Shown here: positions 35,539 through 44,333 of the stretch, one piece after another
Position numbering within the stretch: the stretch's first letter is position 1
How the letters are laid out: each line of letters opens with the position of its first letter
Assembly: GCF_047501535.1 (NCBI RefSeq)
Contig: NZ_JAZDRJ010000010.1
Span: 113,157 to 177,156 of the forward strand
Direction: 5' to 3'
DNA from: Yanghanlia sp047501535
GTDB lineage: Bacteria > Pseudomonadota > Gammaproteobacteria > Burkholderiales > Burkholderiaceae_B
Length of the DNA: 64,000 nucleotides
Position numbers and translations under genes: made by a program
Notes under the pieces: model-generated
Databases searched by the model: none
What the model was told of the DNA's origin: nothing
What the model saw: only the letters and a program-made list of their open reading frames with translations

Positions 35539-36244
35539 TAGCCTCGCCTTGCTTGGAAGAGCGGCGGGATGCCAGCCACTTGCCAAGTCCGATTACAAAA
35601 ATCACACCGATGACTTCCGCGATGATTTTCACTGTAGCGCTAACTTCGCCGAACTGGTTGATGATGAAGACGTCCGTCACCAACATGCCCCCGGCAATCC
35701 AGCCCAACAGGCCTGCACCGAAGGTAACAACCAGCGGGAAGCGGTCGATAAGCTTGAGCACCAGCGTGCTGCCCCAGATGATGATGGGCACACTGACGAC
35801 CAAACCGAAGATCACGTAGTAGATCTGATGATCGGCATGCGTATTCTGCGCCGCCCCGGCGATAGCAATCACGTTATCCAAGCTCATGACCAGGTCAGCG
35901 ATCAGAATGGTTTTGACTGCGGTCCACACAGAAGTTGCGCTTGTCACATTGCCATGCTCGTCTTCTTCCGGCAACAGCAATTTAACGCCGATCCACAGCA
36001 ACAGAGCACCACCGACGACCTTGAGGAAAGGAATGTCGAGCAGTACCAGAGCAAAGGCAATCAGAATGACCCGCAGGAAGATGGCGCCTGCCGTCCCCCA
36101 GAGAATGCCCTGCATGCGTTGCTTCTTTGGAAGATTACGACAAGCCAGCGCGATGATAACCGCGTTATCGCCACCCAGCAGGATGTCGATCAGAATGATC
36201 TGGAAAATTGCGCCCCAGTGGAGCGTTTGAAAAAATTCAACCAT
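35525..36244 (-). CDS. TerC-family integral membrane protein (YjbE-like)
   Basis: A 239-residue multi-pass protein of the TerC/YjbE/YkoY family. It shows IILIDILLGGDNAVIIALA and DLVMSLDNVIAIAGAAQ, two copies of the family's GDN/LDN motif with acidic membrane residues likely to bind metal. Relatives export manganese or supply it to secreted proteins. Its ion is not established here. It lies upstream of the small ORF and hemC and may share their transcript. Confidence 0.88.
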   Translation of the reverse strand: MVEFFQTLHWGAIFQIILIDILLGGDNAVIIALACRNLPKKQRMQGILWGTAGAIFLRVILIAFALVLLDIPFLKVVGGALLLWIGVKLLLPEEDEHGNVTSATSVWTAVKTILIADLVMSLDNVIAIAGAAQNTHADHQIYYVIFGLVVSVPIIIWGSTLVLKLIDRFPLVVTFGAGLLGWIAGGMLVTDVFIINQFGEVSATVKIIAEVIGVIFVIGLGKWLASRRSSKQGEANESV

Positions 36245-36455
36245 AGGTGTTTCCGTAGGTGCCCAGTGGCACCAAGAAGGTGGATTTTAAGGCCCACACG
36301 CAGTCAAGCTACGCAGGGTGCAAAAAGCGGGCCATTATAATTCAGCTTCTTGTAAGAATCGCCGCAAGGCCCTGCGAGTGCTCCGCTACTCCCTTGGGGG
36401 AAGATTACGGATACACAGCATGTCGGGAAGACTTAGCACGGTTAAGCCTTCCCAA

Positions 36456-36476
36456 GGGCCCGCTTGTGGCGGGCCC
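36456..36476 (-). terminator. Hairpin after sucD
   Basis: GGGCCCGC (36456-36463) and GCGGGCCC (36469-36476) form a perfect 8-bp GC-rich stem with a 5-nt loop, 8 nt past the sucD stop. There is no strong T-run. Confidence 0.6.
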
Positions 36477-36484
36477 CACATCAC

Positions 36485-37366
36485 TTACAACACCGACTTG
36501 AGCAGTTTGCCCATTTCGGATGGATCGCGGGTAGTACGGATACCGCAAGCTTCCATAACTTCAAGCTTTGCGTCAGCGGTATCGTCACCGCCGGAAATCA
36601 GTGCGCCAGCGTGGCCCATCCGTTTTCCAGGAGGGGCGGTTACGCCGGCAATAAAGCCTACGACAGGCTTGGTCATATTGTCTTTCGCCCAACGTGCGGC
36701 ATTGACTTCGTCAGGGCCGCCGATTTCACCGATCATCACCACCGCATCAGTGTCGGGGTCATTGTTGAACATTTTCAAGACATCAATGTGCTTCAGCCCG
36801 TTGATGGGGTCGCCACCGATGCCCACTGCTGAGGATTGGCCCAGACCGAGTTCAGTCAGCTGAGCCACAGCTTCGTAGGTAAGCGTGCCGGAACGGCTGA
36901 CCACGCCAATGCGACCTTTGCGCGAAATATGGCCGGGCATAATGCCGATCTTGATTTCATCAGGCGTGATCAGGCCCGGGCAATTGGGGCCCAGCAGCAG
37001 TGTTTTTTTGTTCTCGGCTTCCATGCGGTTGCGCAGCATCAGCATATCGCGCACGGGAATACCTTCGGTAATGCAGATAACCAAGTCAAGATCTGCGTCG
37101 ACCGCTTCCCAGATTGCATCGGCTGCACCTGCAGGCGGAACGTAGATGACCGAAACCGTTGCACCGGTTTCCGCCTTCGCTTCCTTAACCGATGCGTAGA
37201 TAGGCACACCTTCGAAATCCTGGCCGGCTTTTTTGGGATGCACTCCTGCCACGAAGGCTTCCTTGCCGTTGGCGTATTCACGGCAATAATGGGTGTGGAA
37301 CTGGCCCGTTTTGCCGGTTATTCCCTGGGTAATGACCTTGGTGTCTTTGTTGATCAAAATCGACAT
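36485..37366 (-). CDS. sucD: Succinyl-CoA synthetase alpha subunit
   Basis: SucD binds CoA and carries the phosphohistidine in the TCA-cycle conversion of succinyl-CoA to succinate with NTP formation. The 293-residue protein has the CoA-binding TGKTGQFHT and the active-site His252 in GHAGALISGG. GPNCPGLITP is also intact. It follows sucC by 21 nt and is the second gene of sucC-sucD. Confidence 0.96.
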   Translation of the reverse strand: MSILINKDTKVITQGITGKTGQFHTHYCREYANGKEAFVAGVHPKKAGQDFEGVPIYASVKEAKAETGATVSVIYVPPAGAADAIWEAVDADLDLVICITEGIPVRDMLMLRNRMEAENKKTLLLGPNCPGLITPDEIKIGIMPGHISRKGRIGVVSRSGTLTYEAVAQLTELGLGQSSAVGIGGDPINGLKHIDVLKMFNNDPDTDAVVMIGEIGGPDEVNAARWAKDNMTKPVVGFIAGVTAPPGKRMGHAGALISGGDDTADAKLEVMEACGIRTTRDPSEMGKLLKSVL

Positions 37367-37387
37367 TTAAAAATCCTCGGCAAATTC

Positions 37388-38548
37388 TTATTTGGCAGCG
37401 GCCACAACTTTCTGTGCGGCTTCGGCCATGGTATCGGCGCTGATGATGGGCAGTCCGGACTCAGCAAGCAATTTCTTGCCCAGCTCTTCGTTAGTGCCCT
37501 TCATGCGCACGACCAGCGGCACGCTGAGGTTGACTGCCTTGCAGGCGGCAATCACGCCTTCGGCAATAATGTCGCAGCGCATAATGCCGCCGAAGATGTT
37601 GACCAGAATGGCTTCCACACCCTCGTTCTGAAGCATAATCTTGAACGCTTCAGTGACTTTTTCAGCCGTAGCGCCGCCGCCCACGTCAAGGAAGTTGGCG
37701 GGTTCGCCGCCGAACAGTTTAATGGTGTCCATGGTTGCCATGGCCAGGCCGGCGCCGTTTACCAGGCAGCCGATGTTGCCATCAAGCTGAATGTAGGCGA
37801 GGTCGAACTTGCTGGCTTCCACTTCAGCAGGATCCTCTTCGTCGAGATCGCGATACTCAACAATTTCCGGCTGGCGATACAAGGCGTTGGAATCGAAGTT
37901 GAACTTGGCATCCAAGGCGATGATGTTGTTATCGCTGTCGCGGTTCAGAGGGTTGATCTCGACCAGCGACGCATCGGTTTCCATGTAGCACTGATAGAGT
38001 TTCTGGAAAATATCGACGGCCTGTTCAAGAGAAGCATCGGGCAGTTCAATCGCCTTGGCGATCTTCGTGGCCTGCTCTTTGGTGAAACCGACCAGCGGGT
38101 CGATATATTCAGTGATGATTTTTTCGGGAGTGGAAGCGGCAACTTCCTCGATATCCATACCGCCTTCGCTGGAAGCAATGAAGGCCACTTTCTGAGTGGC
38201 GCGATCCGTCACCAGCGACACATAATATTCTTTCTGGATATCCGCGCCCTCTTCAATATAGAGGCGACGCACCTTCTGTCCTTCCGGGCCGGTCTGATGG
38301 GTCACGAGCTGCATACCCAGAATTTCCGAAGCCAGTTGGCGGACTTCATCGATGGAGCGAGCCAGCTTGACGCCGCCGCCCTTGCCCCGGCCCCCTGCAT
38401 GGATCTGGGCCTTGACGACCCATACCGGCCCACCCAGCTTTTCAGCTGCAGCCACGGCCTCTTCAACGGAGAAGGCGGGAACGCCGCGAGGCACAGTCAC
38501 GCCAAATTTCTTCAGCAGTTCCTTGCCTTGATACTCGTGAATTTTCAT
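37388..38548 (-). CDS. sucC: Succinyl-CoA synthetase beta subunit (ADP/GDP-forming)
   Basis: SucC is the nucleotide-binding ATP-grasp subunit. The 386-residue protein starts MKIHEYQGKELLKKFGV. It has VKAQIHAGGRGKGGGVK for nucleotide binding, EINPLN for metal binding, and GGIMRCDIIAEG near the C-terminus. ATG at 38548, first gene of sucC-sucD; the promoter should lie in the 78 bp upstream. Confidence 0.96.
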   Translation of the reverse strand: MKIHEYQGKELLKKFGVTVPRGVPAFSVEEAVAAAEKLGGPVWVVKAQIHAGGRGKGGGVKLARSIDEVRQLASEILGMQLVTHQTGPEGQKVRRLYIEEGADIQKEYYVSLVTDRATQKVAFIASSEGGMDIEEVAASTPEKIITEYIDPLVGFTKEQATKIAKAIELPDASLEQAVDIFQKLYQCYMETDASLVEINPLNRDSDNNIIALDAKFNFDSNALYRQPEIVEYRDLDEEDPAEVEASKFDLAYIQLDGNIGCLVNGAGLAMATMDTIKLFGGEPANFLDVGGGATAEKVTEAFKIMLQNEGVEAILVNIFGGIMRCDIIAEGVIAACKAVNLSVPLVVRMKGTNEELGKKLLAESGLPIISADTMAEAAQKVVAAAK

Positions 38549-38626
38549 TGATTACCTATCAGACGTAGAAATGGTTTTAACGTGATGCCGCGGCTCAGGC
38601 GCGCATAACTCAGCAACGCCATGGGC

Positions 38627-39190
38627 TTAACTTTCGGTCACCGGCGTGACATACCACTTAGGATAAAACTCTTTGACAACGGGGCCGTCTTCCCGGAGCG
38701 CGTGGCACCCGCCAATTTGAAAAGGGCGCTGCGTGTCTTCCCCGGCCTTGCGATCCTCGCGGCGCTTGTTGGACAAAGCCTGAATCGCCACAGTCGGCAG
38801 AATGTAAGACAGCTCTGTCATGTGGCTACAGCCAGCCGCGCGACCATACTGCCGCCTGACCACATCACGAAAGCGCTTGAGCAGATTCATGCCCACCAAG
38901 CCTTCATATGCCGGCTCAATCGCCATGCAATGTTGCGCATATGGCGCTGCATCATAGGCCGCTTGCGCAGCAGTAATGGTGAAGCTCTCATCAAACGTAA
39001 TACGCAAATGCATATGATGGACTGGGTCCCCAGCATAATGCGTACCGTGCCGGCGTTCAAAGTCATAGTGCTTGACATCAATGAGCTCTGCTTCGAGATC
39101 CCATTGACCATCGGCTCGCGCATAGGCATCGACCCGCAGTGTACGGGTGTGTAAAGCTTCGCGTTCAACTTCTGGTGCAGGCAAAGGCAT
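38627..39190 (-). CDS. DUF2889 family protein
   Basis: A 187-residue protein matching DUF2889: HTRTLRVDAYARADG at the start, YDFERRHGTHYAGDPVHHM in the middle, and CHALREDGPVVKEFYPKWY at the end. No signal peptide or TM segment is visible. The function is unknown. The gene stands between sucC and recX on the same strand with gaps of about 80 nt on both sides, so it could be read alone. Confidence 0.82.
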   Translation of the reverse strand: MPLPAPEVEREALHTRTLRVDAYARADGQWDLEAELIDVKHYDFERRHGTHYAGDPVHHMHLRITFDESFTITAAQAAYDAAPYAQHCMAIEPAYEGLVGMNLLKRFRDVVRRQYGRAAGCSHMTELSYILPTVAIQALSNKRREDRKAGEDTQRPFQIGGCHALREDGPVVKEFYPKWYVTPVTES

Positions 39191-39270
39191 GGGGTAAGAA
39201 CTGGCCTATCGGAAAAACGCCTAAGTATAGCGCAGGCGCTGTTTCTGGAAAGTGAAGAATTCCGGCTACT

Positions 39271-39762
39271 TCATTCGAACGTGTCGTCGACAAACGAAGC
39301 GTCCGGCAACTGGCTATCTGCTTCAGACAAAATACGGCGCACGCAGTCGGCCGTGAAACCACGCGCCGCCATGTAGCGCAATTGCTTGGCATATTCCTTG
39401 GCGTCGCTCGGCGCTACGCCAAACCGCTTCTTCCACACTTCGCGAGCTCGATCGAGCTCGTTGGAACGCAACTTCCCCGCCATTTCTTTCAGCGTGTCTT
39501 CGGGAAGTTCGTGCTGCCGGAGTTCCTGCACGATGCGTCGCATACCATAGCGGGCTGCCCGCCGGTGCACCAGACTTTCAGCAAACCGTTCCTGCGACAA
39601 CCAGTCGTTGCGTTCGAGTTCATCGAGCAGGGCTTCGAGTTCAGCAGGCTCTTCACAATGCGGCGATAGCTTACGCCGCAGTTCAGTACGAGAATGTTCC
39701 CGCCGTGAAAGCAACCCGACGGCCCGCGCTTTGAGAGAGAGCTTTCCACCCGCTTGCGCCAT
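39271..39762 (-). CDS. recX: Regulatory protein RecX
   Basis: RecX binds RecA filaments and limits their activity. The 163-residue protein has the three-helix repeats of the family: LLSRREHSRTELRRKL, NDWLSQERFAESLVHRRAARYG and LPEDTLKEMAG. It lies 97 nt downstream of recA. A strong hairpin between them probably lowers recX expression relative to recA. Confidence 0.93.
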   Translation of the reverse strand: MAQAGGKLSLKARAVGLLSRREHSRTELRRKLSPHCEEPAELEALLDELERNDWLSQERFAESLVHRRAARYGMRRIVQELRQHELPEDTLKEMAGKLRSNELDRAREVWKKRFGVAPSDAKEYAKQLRYMAARGFTADCVRRILSEADSQLPDASFVDDTFE

Positions 39763-39779
39763 ATTCTTTCTTCAATAAA

Positions 39780-39817
39780 CAGGCAACTCGTGCGAACAAG
39801 GGCGTACGAGTTGCCTG
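39780..39817 (-). terminator. recA-recX intergenic hairpin
   Basis: CAGGCAACTCGT (39780-39791) pairs perfectly with ACGAGTTGCCTG (39806-39817). On the minus strand the stem is followed by TTTATT. In E. coli a leaky terminator at the same place makes recX a read-through product, and the layout here suggests the same. Confidence 0.7.
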
Positions 39818-39859
39818 ATGCAGCGACGGGCGGAAACACTGCCCACCCTGACGGCGCAG

Positions 39860-40930
39860 TTACTCGCCGGCCTCTTGAGTATTAGGCGCATGGCTGACAA
39901 CAGCAGCTTGCTGGGGCGCCACACCGAGTTTTTCTCGTACGCGGTTTTCGATTTCAAACGCCATTTCTGGGTGCTCTTTAAGATATTCGCGAACGTTATC
40001 CTTGCCCTGACCGATGCGCGTGCCATCGTAGCTGTACCAAGCCCCTGCTTTGTCGACAATGCCGGCCTGAACGCCGAGATCAATGATTTCGCCTTCGCGC
40101 GAGATTCCCGCCCCGTACATGATGTCGAACTCGGCCTGCTTGAAGGGTGGCGCCACCTTGTTCTTGACAACCTTGACGCGAGTTTCATTACCGATGACCT
40201 CATCGCCCTTTTTGATGGCGCCAATGCGGCGGATATCGAGACGGACGGAGGAATAGAATTTCAGGGCATTACCGCCGGTAGTGGTTTCCGGGTTGCCGAA
40301 CATTACGCCGATCTTCATGCGGATTTGGTTGATGAAGATGACCATGCAGTTGGCACGCTTGATAGTGGCCGTGAGCTTACGCAACGCCTGGCTCATAAGC
40401 CGGGCTTGCAGGCCGGGCAGAGAGTCGCCCATGTCGCCTTCGATTTCAGCTTTGGGGGTGAGCGCTGCGACAGAGTCGATGACGATGAGGTCGATAGAAC
40501 CGGAGCGCACCAGAGCATCGGTGATTTCAAGCGCTTGTTCGCCGGTATCGGGCTGGGAAATAAGGAGGTCTTCAAGGTTGACGCCCAGCCTTGACGCGTA
40601 CTGGACATCAAGCGCGTGTTCGGCATCGATAAACGCGCACGTGCCACCCAGCTTCTGCATTTCAGCAATGACCTGCAGCGTGAGAGTGGTTTTACCGGAA
40701 GATTCGGGGCCGTAGATTTCGATGACTCGGCCACGTGGCAGGCCGCCAACGCCCAGTGCGATATCCAGCCCCAGTGAGCCGGTAGACACTACCTGGATGT
40801 CGTGTTCGACCGTGTCGTCGCCGTAGCGCATGACCGAACCCTTGCCAAACTGCTTTTCGATTTGCGAAAGTGCGGCGGCCAGAGCCTTGGCGCGTTCCGG
40901 GTTGGCGGCTTTGCGGTTTTTGTCGTCCAT
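39860..40930 (-). CDS. recA: Recombinase RecA
   Basis: RecA forms the strand-exchange filament and triggers LexA cleavage. The 356-residue protein has Walker A GPESSGKTT, Walker B LIVIDSVAAL, the DNA-binding loops L1 and L2 (MRKIGV-type region and FGNPETTTGGNALKFY), and an acidic C-terminus. The ATG at 40930 has AAGGA upstream; the TTG five codons earlier is not needed. It is transcribed from a promoter containing a LexA box and diverges from rdgC. Confidence 0.97.
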   Translation of the reverse strand: MDDKNRKAANPERAKALAAALSQIEKQFGKGSVMRYGDDTVEHDIQVVSTGSLGLDIALGVGGLPRGRVIEIYGPESSGKTTLTLQVIAEMQKLGGTCAFIDAEHALDVQYASRLGVNLEDLLISQPDTGEQALEITDALVRSGSIDLIVIDSVAALTPKAEIEGDMGDSLPGLQARLMSQALRKLTATIKRANCMVIFINQIRMKIGVMFGNPETTTGGNALKFYSSVRLDIRRIGAIKKGDEVIGNETRVKVVKNKVAPPFKQAEFDIMYGAGISREGEIIDLGVQAGIVDKAGAWYSYDGTRIGQGKDNVREYLKEHPEMAFEIENRVREKLGVAPQQAAVVSHAPNTQEAGE

Positions 40931-41008
40931 TGAGGATCCTTGCAAATAACTGTGAAAGCGGCGCGACGTATGAGAGCGCCGTGTAGATGCCGACGATTAT
41001 TGCATCAA

Positions 41009-41037
41009 ATTATACTGTATAAATAAACAGATATGAA
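41009..41037 (-). promoter_or_regulatory. recA promoter
   Basis: On the minus strand TTCATA (41037-41032) and TATAAT (41014-41009) are separated by exactly 17 bp. The -10 is a perfect consensus. The spacer is filled by the LexA box. Confidence 0.75.
41015..41030. promoter_or_regulatory. LexA (SOS) box in the recA promoter
   Basis: CTGTATAAATAAACAG matches CTGT-N8-ACAG exactly and lies between the -35 and -10 of recA, where LexA would block polymerase. It is also 255 bp upstream of the rdgC start on the other strand. Confidence 0.85.
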
Positions 41038-41284
41038 ATTCTGTGTTGGCAGGCCGTAACGTTACCGAGTGAAGACAGGCCGGCACAATCGTCAAACCCT
41101 TTGTACACGCGGCCGCCCGCTTGTTTCACCCCACTTCCGCACCAAGTTTGGCACCCGCATTAGCACGCATGGATACATAAAGCCTGCTTGGCGCGTGGTG
41201 GGTTCAGCATACAATCGGTGCCTTTGCGGCGTGCCCGATCGGCCAATTTTCCGCCCTCTCCCAATTTCAAAACGATATTTCTCC

Positions 41285-42181
41285 ATGTGGTTTAAGAATC
41301 TTCGCATCTACCGTCTCGCTCCCTCCTGGAACTTCACCCAGGAAACGCTGGAAAACGCGCTGGAAAAACTGGCCTTCCGGCCTGGCTCCGCTACCGACAT
41401 GACTGCATTCGGCTGGGTTCCGCCACGCCCCGAGTCCGGCTTGGTCTACGCCTTGGATGGTCAGTATTTACTGAGCCTTCGGGTAGAAAAAAAACTGCTT
41501 CCTTCTACAGTCATCAACCAGTTCGCGCGCGCACGCGCTCAGGAAATCGAAGAACAGCAAGGCTATAAGCCTGGTCGCAAGCAAATGAAGGAAATCAAGG
41601 AAGCCGTTACCGATGAGCTTCTGCCCAAAGCGTTCAGCATCTATCGCGACACCCGCGTATGGGTTGACACCAAAAACCGCTGGCTGGTGGTCGACGCGGC
41701 CGCTGCAGCCAAATGCGATGAGGTCATGGGCGCCCTGGCCAAGGTGCTAGACCCCTTCCCTGTTGTGCCGCTTTACACCGAGCTTTCGCCCGCATCGGCC
41801 ATGACCAACTGGCTGGTTAGCGACGAGCCGCCCAGCAATTTCACCGTGGACCAAGACACCGAGCTGCGCTCCACCAACGAAACACGCGCCGCCGTTCGCT
41901 ACGTACGCCAAGCCATCGAGCTGGACGATGTTCGCAAGCACGTGGAAGCTGGGAAGCAATGCACGCGCCTGGCTCTCACTTGGGCCGATCGCGTGTCCTT
42001 CGTTTTATCGGATGGCCTGGACCTCAAGCGCATCGCTCCGCTCGACGTGCTGCAGGAAGGCCGCATACCCGCTCACGATGAAGCCGAGCAGTTCGACTCC
42101 GATTTCACGTTGATGAGCGGCGAGCTGTCGCAATTGCTGGAAGCGCTTGTTGAAGCGCTGGGCGGCGAAAAGCAAGCATGA
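41285..42181 (+). CDS. rdgC: Recombination-associated protein RdgC
   Basis: RdgC is a ring-shaped DNA-binding protein that restrains RecA. The 298-residue protein starts MWFKNLRIYRLAP and has AFGWVPPRPESG, NWLVSDEPPSNFTVDQDTEL-type residues and LALTWADRVSFVLSDGLDLKRI. An open frame extends upstream to 41069, but the ATG at 41285 starts the conserved fold. It diverges from recA. The 354-bp spacer between the two ATGs holds the recA promoter and LexA box; no clear rdgC promoter was recognised. Confidence 0.93.
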   Translation: MWFKNLRIYRLAPSWNFTQETLENALEKLAFRPGSATDMTAFGWVPPRPESGLVYALDGQYLLSLRVEKKLLPSTVINQFARARAQEIEEQQGYKPGRKQMKEIKEAVTDELLPKAFSIYRDTRVWVDTKNRWLVVDAAAAAKCDEVMGALAKVLDPFPVVPLYTELSPASAMTNWLVSDEPPSNFTVDQDTELRSTNETRAAVRYVRQAIELDDVRKHVEAGKQCTRLALTWADRVSFVLSDGLDLKRIAPLDVLQEGRIPAHDEAEQFDSDFTLMSGELSQLLEALVEALGGEKQA

Positions 42182-42189
42182 AGGCAACA

Positions 42190-42220
42190 CGGCCGCCACG
42201 ACTGACGCGGCGGCCGCTTT
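42190..42220. terminator. Hairpin between convergent rdgC and pyrB
   Basis: CGGCCGCC (42190-42197) pairs with GGCGGCCG (42209-42216), followed by CTTT. It lies 9 nt past the rdgC stop. A second GC-rich palindrome, CCGGGCCAGGCCCGG, follows near 42250 and may serve pyrB. Confidence 0.6.
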
Positions 42221-42282
42221 ACGACTAAAACAGAGCTGCCGCGTAAAGCCGGGCCAGGCCCGGTTCACACCCAGCGGAAATA

Positions 42283-43578
42283 TCAGTACATGCCGTGGAA
42301 TACGCTATCGTCTGGGCCGATATGCGAAGGCGGGCTCCAAGTTACGTCGCGCAGCGAATGCGGCACCAGAGATTCCACGCCCAGCAATACCGCAAAAATG
42401 GCCATGCGCACCGGAATGCCATTATCAGTCTGACGGAAAATCGCCAAACGCGGGTCGTAGTTGAGATCTGTGCTGAGATCGTTGGCACCTTCACGGCTAT
42501 CGCGCGGAAGCGGGTGCATCACAATGACATCAGGGTCGCAGCATTTATCGACAATCGCTTTATTCACTTGGAAGGTTGCGTCGTAGCCTTCCAACTGCTC
42601 TTCCTCGAAACGCTCTTTCTGTACGCGAGTGGCGTAGATAACGTCGGCGCCACGCAACCCTTCTTCCAGTGAATGTGTCTGCTGAATGGTATGGCCGTTG
42701 CGCCCAGCCTGCTCAAGAATATATTCAGGCATTTCCAACCCCGGAGGGGAAATCAGCGTGAATTTAAGGTCGCGATACAGCGCCAGCAGCTTGATTAGCG
42801 AGTGCACAGTGCGGCCGTATTTGAGGTCGCCCGCCAAAGCGATATGGGAACCATCGAGCAGCTTGCCCAGGCGCGAGAACTCAGTCAGGATGGTGTAGAG
42901 GTCAAGCAAGGCCTGGCTGGGGTGCTCACCCGGGCCGTCACCACCATTCACCACAGGGATATTGGTCGCGCGGGCAAATTCGGCCACCGACCCTTTTTCA
43001 GGGTGGCGAATCACCATCGCATCCACATAGCCGCTCATAACGCGGCTGGTGTCATAAATGGATTCGCCTTTGGCCATAGACGAAAAGGTAAATCCCGTGG
43101 TGTCGCAGACTGAGCCACCCAGACGGCAAAAAGCCGCACCAAAGCTGACCCGCGTGCGCGTGCTGGCTTCAAAAAACAGATTACCCAACACCGCCCCTTC
43201 CAGCACCCGAGAAATTTTCTGGCATCGGGCAATGGGCTGCATCATATCGGCAATGCGGAAAAGCTCTTCAACGGCTTCACGGCAGGTGAATTGATCGACC
43301 GACAACAGCTGGTGGCGCCCTTCGAAGGCGATACGGTCGCGCAATGGCCCCCCTTGGCCGCTTTGCGCATACTTCTGCAGCAAGGCGTCATTCTGGACGA
43401 TTTCGCTCACAAAGCGCTGAACAACTTCTGGCATGGGCCGGAACTCCTGGGAGGTTTCCGGCAGCAACCAAGTATCCAATGCACGACGCTTGACGCCTAT
43501 GCGACCCGCGAAAACATCACGAGTCAAGTTAAGACGCCGCATGGCATCACGAAGAAATACTTGCTGAGGGATGGACAT
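42283..43578 (-). CDS. pyrB: Aspartate carbamoyltransferase, long form with N-terminal HTH-like domain
   Basis: PyrB condenses carbamoyl phosphate with aspartate in pyrimidine synthesis. The 431-residue protein carries the carbamoyl-phosphate loop STRTR (139-143), GEHPSQALLDLYTI and MHPLPRD. This is about 100 residues longer than usual catalytic chains. The extra N-terminus (about 10-62) reads as a helix-turn-helix of Xre type (LNLTRDVFAGRIGVKRRALD, then PMPEVVQRFVSEIV). No pyrI regulatory-chain gene is adjacent. The ATG at 43578 has AGGGG upstream. What the extra domain does is unknown. Confidence 0.9.
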   Translation of the reverse strand: MSIPQQVFLRDAMRRLNLTRDVFAGRIGVKRRALDTWLLPETSQEFRPMPEVVQRFVSEIVQNDALLQKYAQSGQGGPLRDRIAFEGRHQLLSVDQFTCREAVEELFRIADMMQPIARCQKISRVLEGAVLGNLFFEASTRTRVSFGAAFCRLGGSVCDTTGFTFSSMAKGESIYDTSRVMSGYVDAMVIRHPEKGSVAEFARATNIPVVNGGDGPGEHPSQALLDLYTILTEFSRLGKLLDGSHIALAGDLKYGRTVHSLIKLLALYRDLKFTLISPPGLEMPEYILEQAGRNGHTIQQTHSLEEGLRGADVIYATRVQKERFEEEQLEGYDATFQVNKAIVDKCCDPDVIVMHPLPRDSREGANDLSTDLNYDPRLAIFRQTDNGIPVRMAIFAVLLGVESLVPHSLRDVTWSPPSHIGPDDSVFHGMY

Positions 43579-43666
43579 GGACAGCCCCTGAAATATACGC
43601 AAAGCGTACATTTTAGTTTTTTACACGAGGCTTGGGTAGCAAAAAACCAGGGTTTGTCCCGATACA

Positions 43667-43704
43667 ACAACGCCGCAATGGTTTTTCTTCCATTGCGGCG
43701 TTGT
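43667..43704 (-). terminator. 15-bp perfect hairpin after the SecD-like lipoprotein gene
   Basis: ACAACGCCGCAATGG (43667-43681) and CCATTGCGGCGTTGT (43690-43704) are perfect complements with an 8-nt loop, about 20 nt past the lipoprotein stop and before pyrB. Confidence 0.7.
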
Positions 43705-43724
43705 GACTGCCGTGCAGCAGTAAT

Positions 43725-44333
43725 CTATTGCGGTGCTGCTTGACCGCTTGCAGGCGGCAACGGAACGCCGTTTTCATCGACTCCGGCAATGGCTCTTGCT
43801 GCCGCCGTAGCGTTGCTTTCCGTGCCTACCGGGAAAATCAGTTGGTCACTGTTGACCTGCTCCGTATACGAAGGAGCGGCCATCAGAGTGCGCCCCACCA
43901 CCAAAGCCAGACGCTTATTGGGGTTGCGGGACGTGGCCTCCTGCACCCTGGCCCTGGCTTCATCACTTAAGATAAGCGCCAACAAACCTTGAGCCTGTTG
44001 ATCGGCGCCCGCTTGCACACCGGTGAGATCGGCACGGGTGACCACAGGCTGGGGGCTCAAGTACAGTTTGGAGTCACCCCCTACTGCCACTTCAAGCCAA
44101 CCTTCCTGCTGAACCATGTCGGCCACAAATACCGCAACCGGCGCGCCCTGCTCTGCAGCAGGCTGGGTGACTTGCGAGTCGTCGACCGTAGAAGATGGGG
44201 GGGTCGGAGTTGCGACGGTGGTGTCGGCCGGCTGCGTGGCGGCCTGCTGCTGTTCAGGTGCTGTTTGACATGCTGCCAGGGTAAGCAGTGCCAGCGCCAG
44301 AGTGCTGCGGGTCAGGATACGGGTGACTTTCAT
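43725..44333 (-). CDS. Lipoprotein with SecD P1-head-like domain
   Basis: A 202-residue predicted lipoprotein. The signal peptide (MKVTRILTRSTLALALLTL) ends at lipobox LAAC with Cys22, followed by a Gln/Thr/Pro-rich linker to about residue 75. The folded part has PVVTRADLTGVQAGA, LLALILSDEARARVQEATSRN and KRLALVVGRTLMAAPSY, a pattern like the SecD periplasmic head. Lacking the SecD membrane helices, it is not a translocase. Its role is unknown. The ATG at 44333 is preceded by GAGGGAAG; the longer frame to 44441 is rejected. Confidence 0.8.
   Translation of the reverse strand: MKVTRILTRSTLALALLTLAACQTAPEQQQAATQPADTTVATPTPPSSTVDDSQVTQPAAEQGAPVAVFVADMVQQEGWLEVAVGGDSKLYLSPQPVVTRADLTGVQAGADQQAQGLLALILSDEARARVQEATSRNPNKRLALVVGRTLMAAPSYTEQVNSDQLIFPVGTESNATAAARAIAGVDENGVPLPPASGQAAPQ

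Noticed and set aside
41069..41284. Upstream extension of rdgC
   Set aside because: It covers the divergent promoter region, and the RdgC fold starts at 41285.
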